From Bradyrhizobium diazoefficiens USDA 110 (GTDB lineage Bacteria; Pseudomonadota; Alphaproteobacteria; Rhizobiales; Xanthobacteraceae), in contig NC_004463.1 in assembly GCF_000011365.1 (NCBI RefSeq), forward strand, positions 3,210,001 through 3,274,000: a DNA stretch of 64,000 nt. Direction: 5' to 3'. This document shows, one piece after another, positions 1 to 8,249 of the stretch. The first letter of the stretch is position 1. Each line of letters starts with the position of its first letter. The translations under genes were made by a program, and so were the position numbers. The notes under the pieces are model-generated. The model saw only the letters and a list, made by a program, of their open reading frames with translations. It ran no database searches and was not told the origin of the DNA.

Positions 1-477
1 ATGCCCTATTGGGACGAGCGCGTGGAGGCGATGGCCAAGAAATTCCCGGGCGTGAAGTGGGACAAGTACCACATCGACATCCTCACCGCGAACTTCGTGC
101 TGCATCCTGACTGGTTCGACGTCGTGGTCGGCTCGAATCTGTTCGGTGACATCTTGTCCGATCTCGGCCCGGCCTGCACCGGTACCATCGGCATCGCGCC
201 ATCAGGCAACATCAATCCCGAGGGCGATTTCCCCTCGGTGTTCGAGCCGGTGCACGGCTCGGCGCCCGACATCGCGGGCCAGGGCATCGCCAACCCGATC
301 GGCGCAATCTGGTCCGGTGCGATGATGTTCGAGCATCTCGGCGAGAAGGAAGCCGGCCGATCGATCGTGGAAGCGATCGAGCGCACGCTCGCCGAGCGCA
401 CGCTGCGCACCAGGGATCTCGGCGGCAACGCCGACACGACCGCCTGCGGCAAGGCGGTCGCGGATATGGTGGATTAA
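1..477 (+). CDS. Tartrate/D-malate dehydrogenase, C-terminal part (5' end outside window)
   Basis: These are the last 158 residues of an NAD-dependent beta-decarboxylating dehydrogenase of the isopropylmalate/tartrate dehydrogenase family (TtuC/DmlA type), which oxidises tartrate or D-malate. The block DVVVGSNLFGDILSDLGP near residue 40 carries the metal-binding aspartates, and FEPVHGSAPDIAG near residue 80 is the NAD-site signature. The family is about 350-360 residues long, so roughly 200 residues are missing to the left. The ATG at base 1 is almost certainly an internal methionine, because MPYWDERVEAM matches interior sequence of the family. Tartrate versus D-malate specificity cannot be decided from this piece. 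Confidence 0.85.
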   Translation: MPYWDERVEAMAKKFPGVKWDKYHIDILTANFVLHPDWFDVVVGSNLFGDILSDLGPACTGTIGIAPSGNINPEGDFPSVFEPVHGSAPDIAGQGIANPIGAIWSGAMMFEHLGEKEAGRSIVEAIERTLAERTLRTRDLGGNADTTACGKAVADMVD

Positions 478-496
478 GCAGAGCTGCTAACCGAGG

Positions 497-636
497 CGTC
501 GTCCCGGCGAAAGCCGGGACCCATTACCCCAGGGAGTAGTTGCGGCGCGACGTTGGTGACTACGAGTCTTCGCCAAACCACCTTCTGTGGTTATAGGCCC
601 CGAATCTGCGCTTCGCTGCGCTGATCCGGGACGACA
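497..636. repeat. Intergenic palindromic repeat, GTCGTCCYGG family, degenerate copy
   Basis: The left arm starts CGTCGTCCCGGCGAAAGCC and the right end reads CCGGGACGAC. The core TCTTCGCCAAACCA is shared with the intact copy at 40779-40898. The right arm here is replaced by other sequence, so this is a decayed or mosaic copy. It lies between convergent genes and could act as a bidirectional terminator. Confidence 0.6.
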
Positions 637-650
637 GCAGTTGCGGTTTC

Positions 651-1724
651 CTACCCCACGATCTTCTCGATCGCGGCCTGATCCAGCCCGAACTTCTGCC
701 CGGCCTCCAGAATCTCCTGCCAGGTGGTCGGATCGACCGGAATGCCTTCGGCGAGGCGCTTTTTCTTGGTCTCGCGCTCGGGCTCGCCGGCGATCTTGAC
801 CTTGTCGACGCCGGGGCCAGGCGGTGAGCCGGTGTGCCAGGCGACGAAGCTTTCGACTTCGCGTGCGAGGTTTTCGCCGGTGCCGAGCTTGCCCGGATCG
901 ATGATGATCGAGAGCATGCCGTTGAGGACGTTGTACTTGCCGTCGGACGGGCCCTTGACCACCTGTCCGCCGGAGAGCGCGCCGCCGAGGATTTCGCACA
1001 CGAGCGCGAGCCCCGAACCCTTGTGCTCGCCGAACGGCAGAATAGCGCCGTACGGCGGGATCACGGTGTAGCGCGGATTGACCGTGGGCTTGCCTTCATT
1101 GTCGATGATGGTGCCGGGCTCCAGTTCGACGCCCTTGTTGTGGGCGACGCGGGTCTTTCCCTGCGCGATCCTGCTGGTGGCGAAGTCGAGCACGATCGGC
1201 TCTTTGCCCCTGCGCGGGATGCCGACGCAGAACGGGTTGGTGCCGTGGCGGGCATCGCTGCCGCCCCAGGGCGCCACGATCGGGCGCGAGATCACGTTGA
1301 CGAAGTGAATCGATACAAGCCCGTGGTCGATGCACTGCTCGGCCCAGTGGCCGATGCGGCCAATGTGGTGCGCATTGGAAAGACCGACGAGACATACGCC
1401 GTTGCTCTTGGCACGCTCGGCTGCCAGCTCCATCGCTTCGTGGCCGATCACCTGGCCGTAGCCGGTGAGGCCGTCGAGGGTGAGGAGCGGGCCAGTGTCG
1501 AGCACGATCTTGACGTGCTGGTTCACGGCGAGGCCGCCGTTGGTGACGCTCTGGACATAGCGCGGGATCATGCCGACGCCGTGCGAGTCATGTCCCCTAA
1601 GATTGGCCTCGACGAGGTTGGCGGATACGAGCTCGGCCTCGCGGTCCGAGGAGCCGCCGGCCTTGACGATGGCGCGGACGACGCTGGTGAGCACTTCGGC
1701 CTTGATGGTGCGATAGTCAGCCAT
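651..1724 (-). CDS. Ldh2/MDH2-family NAD(P)-dependent 2-hydroxyacid dehydrogenase
   Basis: This 357-residue protein belongs to the malate/L-lactate dehydrogenase family with the Ldh2 fold (YbiC/HcxB, ComC, AllD relatives), which oxidises L-2-hydroxyacids such as malate, sulfolactate or ureidoglycolate in the cytosol. The N-terminal block ANLRGHDSHGVGMIPRY (about residues 38-54) carries the family histidines, and PFGEHKGSGLALVCEILGG (about 230-248) is the other family hallmark. It follows the D-2-hydroxyacid dehydrogenase gene by 12 nt on the same strand, so the two are co-transcribed. Having an L-type and a D-type hydroxyacid dehydrogenase in one operon suggests a substrate with both stereochemistries or a racemising step. 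The exact substrate is not readable. Confidence 0.85.
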   Translation of the reverse strand: MADYRTIKAEVLTSVVRAIVKAGGSSDREAELVSANLVEANLRGHDSHGVGMIPRYVQSVTNGGLAVNQHVKIVLDTGPLLTLDGLTGYGQVIGHEAMELAAERAKSNGVCLVGLSNAHHIGRIGHWAEQCIDHGLVSIHFVNVISRPIVAPWGGSDARHGTNPFCVGIPRRGKEPIVLDFATSRIAQGKTRVAHNKGVELEPGTIIDNEGKPTVNPRYTVIPPYGAILPFGEHKGSGLALVCEILGGALSGGQVVKGPSDGKYNVLNGMLSIIIDPGKLGTGENLAREVESFVAWHTGSPPGPGVDKVKIAGEPERETKKKRLAEGIPVDPTTWQEILEAGQKFGLDQAAIEKIVG

Positions 1725-1736
1725 TTGTTGTTGCTC

Positions 1737-2648
1737 TTATCCCTTCACGATCCGGCGGCAGTGAATCCAGGCCGCTTCAATCAGGTTCTCGCTGGCCTCC
1801 GGCGTGCGGAACGCCGAATGCGCCGACAGTGTCACGTTCGGCAGTTTTGTCAGCGGATGATCGCCGGGCAGGGGCTCGACGTTGAAGACGTCGAGGCCGG
1901 CGTGACGGATGTGGCCCGACTTCAGCGCGTCGATCATGGCGACCTCGTCGACGACTGCGGCGCGCGCGGTGTTGATGAGGATGACGCCGGGCTTCATCGC
2001 AAAGATCTTCTCGCGCGTGATCATGCCGCGCGTTTCTTCGTTGAGCAGCAGGTGCAGCGACACCACGTCGCTGGTCGCCAGCACCGTGTCGAGATCGGTG
2101 AACGTGACGCCCGGGGAGCTCTTCGGCGAGCGATTCCAGGCGATCACCTTCATGCCGCTGCCGGACGCAATGCGCGCGACCTCTGCTGCGATGCCGCCGA
2201 AGCCGATAAGGCCGAGCGTCTTGCCGGTGAGCTGCATGCCGTCTTCGCGCAGCCAGTTGCCGACGCGCATCTCGCGGTCCATCATCGCGATGACGCGGGC
2301 CGAGGCCCACATCAGCGCGATCGCAGATTCAGCCACGGCGGTGTCGCCATAGCCCTTGATCAGGTGCACGGAGATGCCGAGCTCGGCGAGCTCTTCCGGA
2401 TTCATGTAGCTGCGCGCGCCGGTGCCGAGGAACACGACGTGCTTCAGCCCCATGCATTTCTTCGCGACGTCCGTCGGCAGCGCGGTGTGGTCGACGATCG
2501 CGATCTCGGCGCCGTCGAGGATTTCCGGGTATTGCTCGGGCTTGATGTCCGGATCCCTGTTGATCCGCACCTTGGGATCGCCTGGTTTCTCCAGCCGCTC
2601 CATGATCACGGCGAGGGCTTCGTTGGCGTCGACGAAAACTCCGCGCAT
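1737..2648 (-). CDS. D-2-hydroxyacid dehydrogenase (NAD-binding, glycerate/phosphoglycerate dehydrogenase-like)
   Basis: A 303-residue cytosolic dehydrogenase interconverting a D-2-hydroxyacid and its 2-oxoacid. The Rossmann motif GLIGFGGIAAEVAR lies near residue 145. The catalytic Arg is in INTARAAVVDE (about 228), Glu in DVFNVEPLPGDHP (about 255-267) and His in LSAHSAFRT (about 275). The catalytic triad is complete and the length is at the short end of the family (310-330). The gene sits 12 nt from both neighbours, between the M20 hydrolase upstream and the Ldh2 dehydrogenase downstream, as the middle gene of a three-gene operon. No sequence feature fixes its substrate. Confidence 0.85.
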   Translation of the reverse strand: MRGVFVDANEALAVIMERLEKPGDPKVRINRDPDIKPEQYPEILDGAEIAIVDHTALPTDVAKKCMGLKHVVFLGTGARSYMNPEELAELGISVHLIKGYGDTAVAESAIALMWASARVIAMMDREMRVGNWLREDGMQLTGKTLGLIGFGGIAAEVARIASGSGMKVIAWNRSPKSSPGVTFTDLDTVLATSDVVSLHLLLNEETRGMITREKIFAMKPGVILINTARAAVVDEVAMIDALKSGHIRHAGLDVFNVEPLPGDHPLTKLPNVTLSAHSAFRTPEASENLIEAAWIHCRRIVKG

Positions 2649-2660
2649 GGCTCTCTCCGG

Positions 2661-3911
2661 TCAGGCCGCGACGCCGGCGATCGCCAGCACGGTGTGCATC
2701 AGCACGTTGGTGCCTGCGGCGCAGTCGGGCTGCGTGGCATCCTCAAGCTCGTTGTGGCTGATGCCGTCCTTGCAGGGCACGAACACCATCGCCGCCGGCA
2801 TGACGGTGTTGAGGTTGCAGGCATCGTGGCCGGCGCCGGAGGTGATGCGCCGAGAGGAATAGCCGAGCGTCTTCGCCGCGTTCTCGACCGCCGCGATCAG
2901 CTTGGGATCGAAATGCGTCGGCGGCTTGCGCCAGACCAGGTCGATCTTGACCTCGACCTTGCGGCGCGCAGCGATCTCGGCAATCGCGGCGCGTAGATCG
3001 CGATCGAGCGCGTCCATGATCGCGCCATCGGCACTGCGGCAATCCATGGTGAAGGCGATCTCGCCGGGAATGACGTTGCGCGAGGGGTTTGCGATCACGG
3101 CCTCGCCGATGGTGCCGACCGCGTTCGGCCCATGCTTCTTTGCAATCGCCTCCATCGCCAGCACGATTTCGGAGAGCGTGGCCAGCGCATCGCGCCGCAG
3201 CGGCATCGGGGTCGATCCCGCATGGCTCTCGAAGCCGGAAATCTTGCCGTCATACCAGAGCACGCCCTGGCCGGAATCGACGACGCCGATGGTCTTGCCC
3301 TCGGCCTCCAAAATCGGGCCCTGCTCGATGTGCAGCTCGACGAAGCAGCCGAGCTTCTGGAAGCCGACCGGCTTGTCGCCGCGATAGCCGATGCCGTCGA
3401 GCGCCTGGCCGACGGTGATGCCCTCGGCGTCCTTGCGTGACAGGATGTCGTCGGTGGTGAAATCGCCGACGTAAGCCGCGGACGCCATCATCGCGGGCGC
3501 GAAGCGCGAGCCTTCCTCGTTGGTCCAGTTGACCACACAGATGGGCGCCTCGGTCTCGATGCCGGCGTCGTTCAGGGTGCGGATCACTTCCAGCGCGCCG
3601 AGCGTTCCCAGGATGCCGTCATATTTGCCGCCGGTCGGCTGGGTGTCGAGATGCGAGCCGATGCCGACGGGCGGCTTCGACATGTCACGTCCCTTGCGCA
3701 GGCCGAACTGTGAGCCGAGCGCATCGACATGAACCTCGAGACCGGCATCCTCGCAGGCCTTGCGGAACCAGTCGCGCACCTGCTTGTCCTCGGCGCTCAG
3801 CGTCAGCCGCCGCACGCCGCCCTTGGCCGTCCCGCCGAATTGCGCGGTCTCGTGGATGGAGCCCCAGAGGCGGGCGGAATCGATTTGCAGATTGGTGGCG
3901 GCTCGGCTCAT
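2661..3911 (-). CDS. M20-family N-carbamoyl-L-amino acid hydrolase / allantoate amidohydrolase-like
   Basis: This 416-residue dizinc amidohydrolase has the length and motifs of the hydantoinase/carbamoylase family, which cleaves N-carbamoyl amino acids, ureidopropionate or allantoate to the amine, CO2 and ammonia. Visible metal ligands include the His and Asp of GIGSHLDTQPTGGKYDG (about residues 83-98), the Glu pair of NWTNEEGSRF (about 130-139), His of ELHIEQGP (about 194) and His of SGAGHDACNLN (about 385). It is the first gene of the operon running to 651. Grouping with two hydroxyacid dehydrogenases suggests a ureido-acid degraded to a 2-oxo- or 2-hydroxyacid, which is inference. Confidence 0.85.
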   Translation of the reverse strand: MSRAATNLQIDSARLWGSIHETAQFGGTAKGGVRRLTLSAEDKQVRDWFRKACEDAGLEVHVDALGSQFGLRKGRDMSKPPVGIGSHLDTQPTGGKYDGILGTLGALEVIRTLNDAGIETEAPICVVNWTNEEGSRFAPAMMASAAYVGDFTTDDILSRKDAEGITVGQALDGIGYRGDKPVGFQKLGCFVELHIEQGPILEAEGKTIGVVDSGQGVLWYDGKISGFESHAGSTPMPLRRDALATLSEIVLAMEAIAKKHGPNAVGTIGEAVIANPSRNVIPGEIAFTMDCRSADGAIMDALDRDLRAAIAEIAARRKVEVKIDLVWRKPPTHFDPKLIAAVENAAKTLGYSSRRITSGAGHDACNLNTVMPAAMVFVPCKDGISHNELEDATQPDCAAGTNVLMHTVLAIAGVAA

Positions 3912-3929
3912 GCGGTCAGTCTCTCAGTT

Positions 3930-4006
3930 GTCATTCCGGGGCCCGACGAGCGAACCCGGAATCTCGAGATTCCGGGTCTGGTGCTTGCGCACCATCCCGG
4001 AATGAC
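3930..4006. repeat. Intergenic palindromic repeat, GTCATTCCGG family
   Basis: The ends GTCATTCCGG and CCGGAATGAC are exact inverted repeats, with a second internal palindrome around AATCTCGAGATT. It lies in the 119-nt gap between the LysR gene and the carbamoylase gene, both on the minus strand, so it may attenuate read-through. Related copies start at 36615, 42707, 49871, 52137, 56140 and 62485. Confidence 0.85.
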
Positions 4007-4030
4007 GTTGAAGGTTGTCCGGCATCCGTT

Positions 4031-4948
4031 TCAATGACGCGCCAGCGCGGGCGCGTCAACCGCGAGGCTGCTCTGCGCAATCTGACATGCAAGCTCGGCG
4101 ACACGCTCCACCGCCACGACGTCGGGCGAGGCGAGCCAGCTCGCCGTGAACGTCAGCGGTGTGATTTCGAGATCGGTGTCGAGCAGTTGCAGCCGCCCGT
4201 CGGCGAGCTCGTTCTCGACGATGGCGTCGGGGATCACGGCGATCCCGAGGCCCTCGACCGCCATGTGGATAACGGTCGCGAGCGACGCAGAGGCATGCAG
4301 CCGTATCGGCGGCAATTCCGGCCGGTCGAACACCTCGCGCACGACCTCGTAAGGCTTGGTCTTGCGTGGGAAGGTGATGATCGGAAACCGTGCGAGCTCC
4401 GCCGGCGTCACCGGACCCTTGCCGAGCCCGAGCGAGGGGCTTGCGAGAAAGCCGATCGGGTAGTCGGCGAGCACGCGATTGTGCACGCCGGAGGCGGACA
4501 GCGGCCCAACCACGAAAGCAAGCTCGATCTCCTGCGCGAGGAGGCGTGCCGTGAGGTTCGGGGTGATGTCGACCTCGATCTCGAGCGACAGGTTCGGATA
4601 GATCTGGTTCACGCTTTTCACGAGGCGCGGCAGCCAGGTGTGCACGATGGTCTCGGCGACGCCGAGCCGCATCACGCCGCGCATCGCTGAGCGGTCGCCG
4701 ATCTCCGCCATCATCTGAGCGCGGAGACCGATCAGCTTCTCCGCATAGACCATCATCTGCCGGCCGCTCGGCGTCGGCGAGGCCACGCGATGGTCGCGGT
4801 TGAGCAGCTTCACGCCCATCTCGCGCTCGAGCTGGGCGATGCGCTGGGAGATCGCCGGCTGGGTCGTGTTGAGGCGGGCCGCAGCGCCGCGGAAGCTGCC
4901 GAGCTTCACAACCCAGAGGAACGTCTCGATCGATCTGAAGTCCAGCAT
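4031..4948 (-). CDS. LysR-family transcriptional regulator
   Basis: A 305-residue LysR-type regulator. The N-terminal winged helix-turn-helix covers about residues 1-60 (FLWVVKLGSFRGAAARLN, then TTQPAISQRIAQLERE as recognition helix), followed by a substrate-binding-like effector domain (about 90-300). It is transcribed away from the DUF1445 gene, and a perfect palindrome (4965-4987) lies only 17 nt upstream of its start, the classic autoregulatory divergent arrangement. It probably controls the DUF1445 gene and possibly the 3911-651 operon, which runs in the same direction as the regulator gene. The effector is unknown; a hydroxy- or ureido-acid would fit the neighbours. Confidence 0.92.
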   Translation of the reverse strand: MLDFRSIETFLWVVKLGSFRGAAARLNTTQPAISQRIAQLEREMGVKLLNRDHRVASPTPSGRQMMVYAEKLIGLRAQMMAEIGDRSAMRGVMRLGVAETIVHTWLPRLVKSVNQIYPNLSLEIEVDITPNLTARLLAQEIELAFVVGPLSASGVHNRVLADYPIGFLASPSLGLGKGPVTPAELARFPIITFPRKTKPYEVVREVFDRPELPPIRLHASASLATVIHMAVEGLGIAVIPDAIVENELADGRLQLLDTDLEITPLTFTASWLASPDVVAVERVAELACQIAQSSLAVDAPALARH

Positions 4949-4964
4949 TGGAAGGATTTCCCCG

Positions 4965-4987
4965 ATCGATAAATTGGATTTATCGAT
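4965..4987. promoter_or_regulatory. Perfect palindrome, probable LysR operator
   Basis: The arms ATCGATAAA (4965-4973) and TTTATCGAT (4979-4987) are exact inverted repeats separated by 5 nt. A T-N11-A LysR box (TAAATTGGATTTA) sits at the centre. It lies between the divergent lysR and DUF1445 genes and is AT-rich against a GC-rich background. Confidence 0.75.
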
Positions 4988-5067
4988 ATTGATTAGAAAG
5001 GACGATTAGACTTTATAGCACGCTTGGTGTTGGCTGTCCTTGTCGAGTTTATAGGCAGGTCGATCAG

Positions 5068-5883
5068 ATGACTGTTTTGGTGGCAGCGCAGCAAACTGAA
5101 ACGCCCGACCCACTCCCGAGCCGCCAGGCGCGGCTCGCCTATCGCGGCGGCGAGGTGGGATCCACCGCCGGGGTCGCCCCCGGCTTCGTCCAGGGCAATC
5201 TGGCGATTCTGCCGGCGGAATACGCCAGCGCCTTTCACCGCTTCTGCCAGCTCAACCCGAAACCCTGCCCGATCATCGGCATGTCCGACGTCGGCAGTCC
5301 GCATATCCCCGCACTCGGCGCCGATCTCGACATCCGCACCGACGTTCCCCGCTACCGTGTCTGGCGCGATGGCGAAGTCGTCGACGAGCCGACCGACGTG
5401 ACGGGCTACTGGCGCGACGATCTGGTGACCTTCGTGCTCGGCTGCTCGTTCTCGTTCGAGGAGGCGCTGCTCGACGAGGGCATGCCGATCCGCCACATCG
5501 AGCAGAACGTGCGCGTGCCGATGTACCGCACCAACATCGCCTGCGGCGAGGCCGGTCCGTTCGCCGGCCCCATGGTGGTGTCGATGCGTCCGTTCAAGCC
5601 GGCCGATGCGATCCGCGCCGTGCAGATCACCTCGCGCTATCCAGCCGTGCACGGCGCGCCCGTGCATCTCGGCCATCCGCATCTGATCGGCATCAAGGAC
5701 ATCGCCAAGCCCGACTATGGCGATCCCGTGCCGGTTGCCGACGACGAGATTCCGGTGTTCTGGGCCTGCGGCGTGACGCCGCAATCGGTGATCAACGCCG
5801 CCAGGCTGCCGTTCGCGATCACGCATTCTCCCGGCCTGATGCTGGTGACGGATCTCAAGAACAGGACCATGGCCGTGATATAG
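5068..5883 (+). CDS. DUF1445 family putative hydro-lyase
   Basis: A 271-residue member of the DUF1445/putative hydro-lyase family, whose relatives include D-glutamate cyclase-like proteins. Family features include [20 protein letters not shown] near the N-terminus, a cysteine-containing [12 protein letters not shown] near residue 131, and a C-terminal [15 protein letters not shown] followed by THSPG. The length is typical (260-270). Such genes often neighbour carbamoyl or oxoprolinase-type hydrolases and LysR regulators, and here the gene is divergent from a LysR gene and followed 89 nt later by an ABC importer. The chemistry is not established for this subgroup; dehydration or cyclisation of a small carboxylic acid is plausible. 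Confidence 0.85.
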   Translation: MTVLVAAQQTETPDPLPSRQARLAYRGGEVGSTAGVAPGFVQGNLAILPAEYASAFHRFCQLNPKPCPIIGMSDVGSPHIPALGADLDIRTDVPRYRVWRDGEVVDEPTDVTGYWRDDLVTFVLGCSFSFEEALLDEGMPIRHIEQNVRVPMYRTNIACGEAGPFAGPMVVSMRPFKPADAIRAVQITSRYPAVHGAPVHLGHPHLIGIKDIAKPDYGDPVPVADDEIPVFWACGVTPQSVINAARLPFAITHSPGLMLVTDLKNRTMAVI

Positions 5884-5972
5884 TGGGCAGCGTTTGCTGC
5901 TTCTTCGGGCTTTACCGCATCCATCAATCGCTTCATTCGATCAGCCGAAATTCCGTAACAGAGGACTTTGCC

Positions 5973-7217
5973 ATGACGATCTCTCGCCGCGACGTGTTGC
6001 TGGGTGCCACCGCCACTGCAGCGCTGGTGCCGCTCGCTGCACGCGCCCAGACCTCGGAAGTCGTGATCGGCGTCATCTATCCGTTCTCCGGCGGCAGCGC
6101 GCAGCAGGGCGTCGATGCGCAGAAGGCCTATGAGACCGCGCTCGAGGTCATCAACAAGGACACCGATTTCGACCTGCCGCTGGCGAAGGGCGAAGGCCTG
6201 CCGGGCCTCGGCGGCGCAAAAGTCCGTCTCGTGTTCGCCGACCACCAGGCCGATCCGCAGAAGGGCCGCGCCGAGGCCGAGCGCCTGATTACGCAGGAGA
6301 AGGTCTCCGCCATCATCGGCACCTACCAGAGCGCGGTCGCCGTCACCGTCAGCCAGATCTGCGAGCGTTACCAGATCCCGTTCGTCTCCGCCGACAACTC
6401 CTCGCCGAGCCTGCATCGCCGCGGCCTCAAATATTACTTCCGTGCCGCGCCGCATGACGAGATGTACTCGGCCGCGATGTTCGACTTCTTCGACGCCATG
6501 AAGAAGAAGGGCACCAAGATCGAGACGCTGTCGCTGTTCCACGAGGACACCATCTTCGGCACCGACTCCGGCAACGCCCAGGCCAAGATCGCCGGCGAGC
6601 GCGCCTACAAGATCGTCACCGACATCAAGTACCGCGCCAACTCGCCGTCGCTCTCCGCCGAGGTGCAGCAGCTCAAGACCGCCAATGCCGACGTGCTGAT
6701 GCCCTCGAGCTACACCACCGACGGCATCCTGCTGGTCAAGACCATGGCCGAGCTCGGCTACAAGCCCAACGCGATCGTGGCGCAGGACGCAGGCTTTTCC
6801 GAGAAGGCGCTCTACGACGCCGTCGGCGACAAGCTCGAAGGCGTGATCTCGCGCGGCACCTTCTCGCTCGACCTCGCGCAGAAGCGCCCGATGGTCGGCA
6901 AGATCAACGAGATGTTCAAGGCGCGGTCGGGCAAGGATTTCAACGACCTCACTTCGCGCCAGTTCATGGGCCTGATCATCCTTGCTGACGCCATCAGCCG
7001 CGCCAAGTCGACCGACGGCGAGAAAGTCCGCGATGCGCTGGCCGCCACCGACATCCCGGGCGAGCAGACCATCATGCCCTGGAAGCGCGTCAAGTTCGAC
7101 GAGATGGGCCAGAACAACGACGCCGACCCGGTGCTGCTGCAATATGTCGGCGGCAAGTTCGTCACCATCTTCCCGCCGCAGGCCGCGATCGCCGAAGCGA
7201 TCTGGCCGATGAAGTAA
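5973..7217 (+). CDS. ABC importer substrate-binding protein, Liv/Peripla_BP_6 type, Tat-exported
   Basis: A 414-residue periplasmic binding protein that captures the ligand for the downstream permease genes. ATG 5973 is preferred because GAGG lies 8 nt upstream and the protein then starts with a twin-arginine signal (MTISRRDVLLGATATAALVP, cleavage after the ARA near residue 27). Mature sequence VVIGVIYPFSGGSAQQGVDAQKAYE opens the type I two-lobed fold used for amino acids, amides and aromatic or short acids. It is the first gene of the five-gene transporter. Ligand identity cannot be read; the flanking hydroxyacid genes suggest a polar carboxylate. Confidence 0.88.
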   Translation: MTISRRDVLLGATATAALVPLAARAQTSEVVIGVIYPFSGGSAQQGVDAQKAYETALEVINKDTDFDLPLAKGEGLPGLGGAKVRLVFADHQADPQKGRAEAERLITQEKVSAIIGTYQSAVAVTVSQICERYQIPFVSADNSSPSLHRRGLKYYFRAAPHDEMYSAAMFDFFDAMKKKGTKIETLSLFHEDTIFGTDSGNAQAKIAGERAYKIVTDIKYRANSPSLSAEVQQLKTANADVLMPSSYTTDGILLVKTMAELGYKPNAIVAQDAGFSEKALYDAVGDKLEGVISRGTFSLDLAQKRPMVGKINEMFKARSGKDFNDLTSRQFMGLIILADAISRAKSTDGEKVRDALAATDIPGEQTIMPWKRVKFDEMGQNNDADPVLLQYVGGKFVTIFPPQAAIAEAIWPMK

Positions 7218-7253
7218 GCGTTTCGGAGAGCGGGAGCTCAGACTTGGCTCCCG

Positions 7254-7350
7254 CCCTCATCCTGAGGAGCGGGCGTAGCTCGCGTCTCGAAGGACGAGGG
7301 TGGGCCCATCCTTCGAGACGCGCGCCGCGGCGCGTTCTTCAGGATGAGGG
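7254..7350. repeat. Intergenic palindromic repeat, CCCTCATCCTGAGG family, inside the ABC operon
   Basis: The left end CCCTCATCCTGAGGAGC pairs with the right end reading AGGATGAGGG, and internal arms around CATCCTTCGAGACGCG pair with CGCGTCTCGAAGG. It separates the binding-protein gene from the permease genes and so may stabilise the upstream mRNA or reduce read-through, giving excess binding protein. A relative is at 10674-10795. Confidence 0.8.
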
Positions 7351-7358
7351 CGTATTGT

Positions 7359-7364
7359 GGGGGA
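7359..7364 (+). promoter_or_regulatory. Ribosome binding site selecting the TTG start of the LivH-like permease
   Basis: GGGGGA lies 6 nt before the TTG at 7371. The upstream in-frame ATG at 7344 falls inside the palindromic repeat and has no such site. Confidence 0.55.
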
Positions 7365-7370
7365 CGACTT

Positions 7371-8249
7371 TTGACAGCTCAAGCCATTATCCAGAGTCTC
7401 GCGAGCGGCCTGCTCATGGGCCTGCTCTACGGACTGATCGCCGTCGGCCTCGCGCTGATCTTCGGCCTGATGGACGTCGTGAACTTCGCCCATGGCGAGT
7501 TCCTGATGATCGCGATGTATGTGAGCTTCTTCCTGTTCGCGTTCTTCGCCATCGACCCCCTGCTGTCGGCGCCGCTGGTCGCCGCGGCCCTGTTCGTGTT
7601 CGGGGCGGTCGTCTACCTCTTGATTGTACGCTTCGCGATGCGCGCCAAGGCAAACGCCGGCATGGTGCAGATCTTCTCGACCTTCGGCCTTGCCATCGTG
7701 ATGCGCGGGCTCGCGCAGTTCTTCTTCACGCCGGACTATCGCAGCATTCCGCAGTCCTGGCTCGGCGGCAAGACGATCTCGATCGGCGGCATCTTCCTGC
7801 CGGAGCCGCAGTTGATCGGCGCGCTGGTCTCGATCGCGGCTTTCGCCGGCCTCTATTTCTTCATCAACCGCACTGACTTCGGCCGCGCGCTCGAAGCCAC
7901 CCGCGAAGATCCCGGTGCAGTCGCACTCGTCGGCATCGACAAGAACCGCGTGTTCGCGCTGGGCTGGGGCCTGGGCGCCGCACTGGTCGGTCTCGCCGGC
8001 GCGATCATGGCGGTGTTCTTCTACATCTATCCGGACGTCGGCGCCTCCTTCGCGCTGATCGCCTATGTCACGGTTGCGCTCGGTGGTTTCGGCAGTGTGT
8101 TCGGCGCGTTCGCCGGCGGCATCATCGTCGGCCTCGTCGAGGCGACCACCGCCCTGGTGCTGCCGCCTTCGCTGAAATCGGTCGGCATCTACGCGGTCTA
8201 TCTGCTCGTCGTCTTCATCCGGCCGCGCGGCCTGTTCGGATCGATGTGA
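7371..8249 (+). CDS. Branched-chain-type ABC transporter permease (LivH-like)
   Basis: A 292-residue inner-membrane permease subunit with about eight hydrophobic segments. The opening IIQSLASGLLMGLLYGLIAVGLALIFG and the following MDVVNFAHGEFLMI are the LivH hallmark. The EAA-like loop (ALEATREDPGAVALVGID, about residues 170-187) contacts the ATPases. TTG 7371 is chosen over ATG 7344 because the extra N-terminal residues would be encoded by the tail of an intergenic repeat. It overlaps the next permease gene through a TGATG junction, indicating translational coupling. Confidence 0.88.
   Translation: MTAQAIIQSLASGLLMGLLYGLIAVGLALIFGLMDVVNFAHGEFLMIAMYVSFFLFAFFAIDPLLSAPLVAAALFVFGAVVYLLIVRFAMRAKANAGMVQIFSTFGLAIVMRGLAQFFFTPDYRSIPQSWLGGKTISIGGIFLPEPQLIGALVSIAAFAGLYFFINRTDFGRALEATREDPGAVALVGIDKNRVFALGWGLGAALVGLAGAIMAVFFYIYPDVGASFALIAYVTVALGGFGSVFGAFAGGIIVGLVEATTALVLPPSLKSVGIYAVYLLVVFIRPRGLFGSM

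Noticed and set aside
1..3. ATG at base 1 as a true start codon
   Set aside because: The encoded segment matches the interior of tartrate dehydrogenases, so the gene starts outside the window.
834..2996. 720-codon plus-strand frame over three dehydrogenase/hydrolase genes
   Set aside because: It crosses several well-supported minus-strand genes, has low-complexity Arg/His/Asp composition and no family features.
7344..7370. ATG 7344 as start of the LivH-like permease
   Set aside because: It lies in the palindromic repeat and lacks a ribosome binding site; TTG 7371 has one and gives the family-typical N-terminus.
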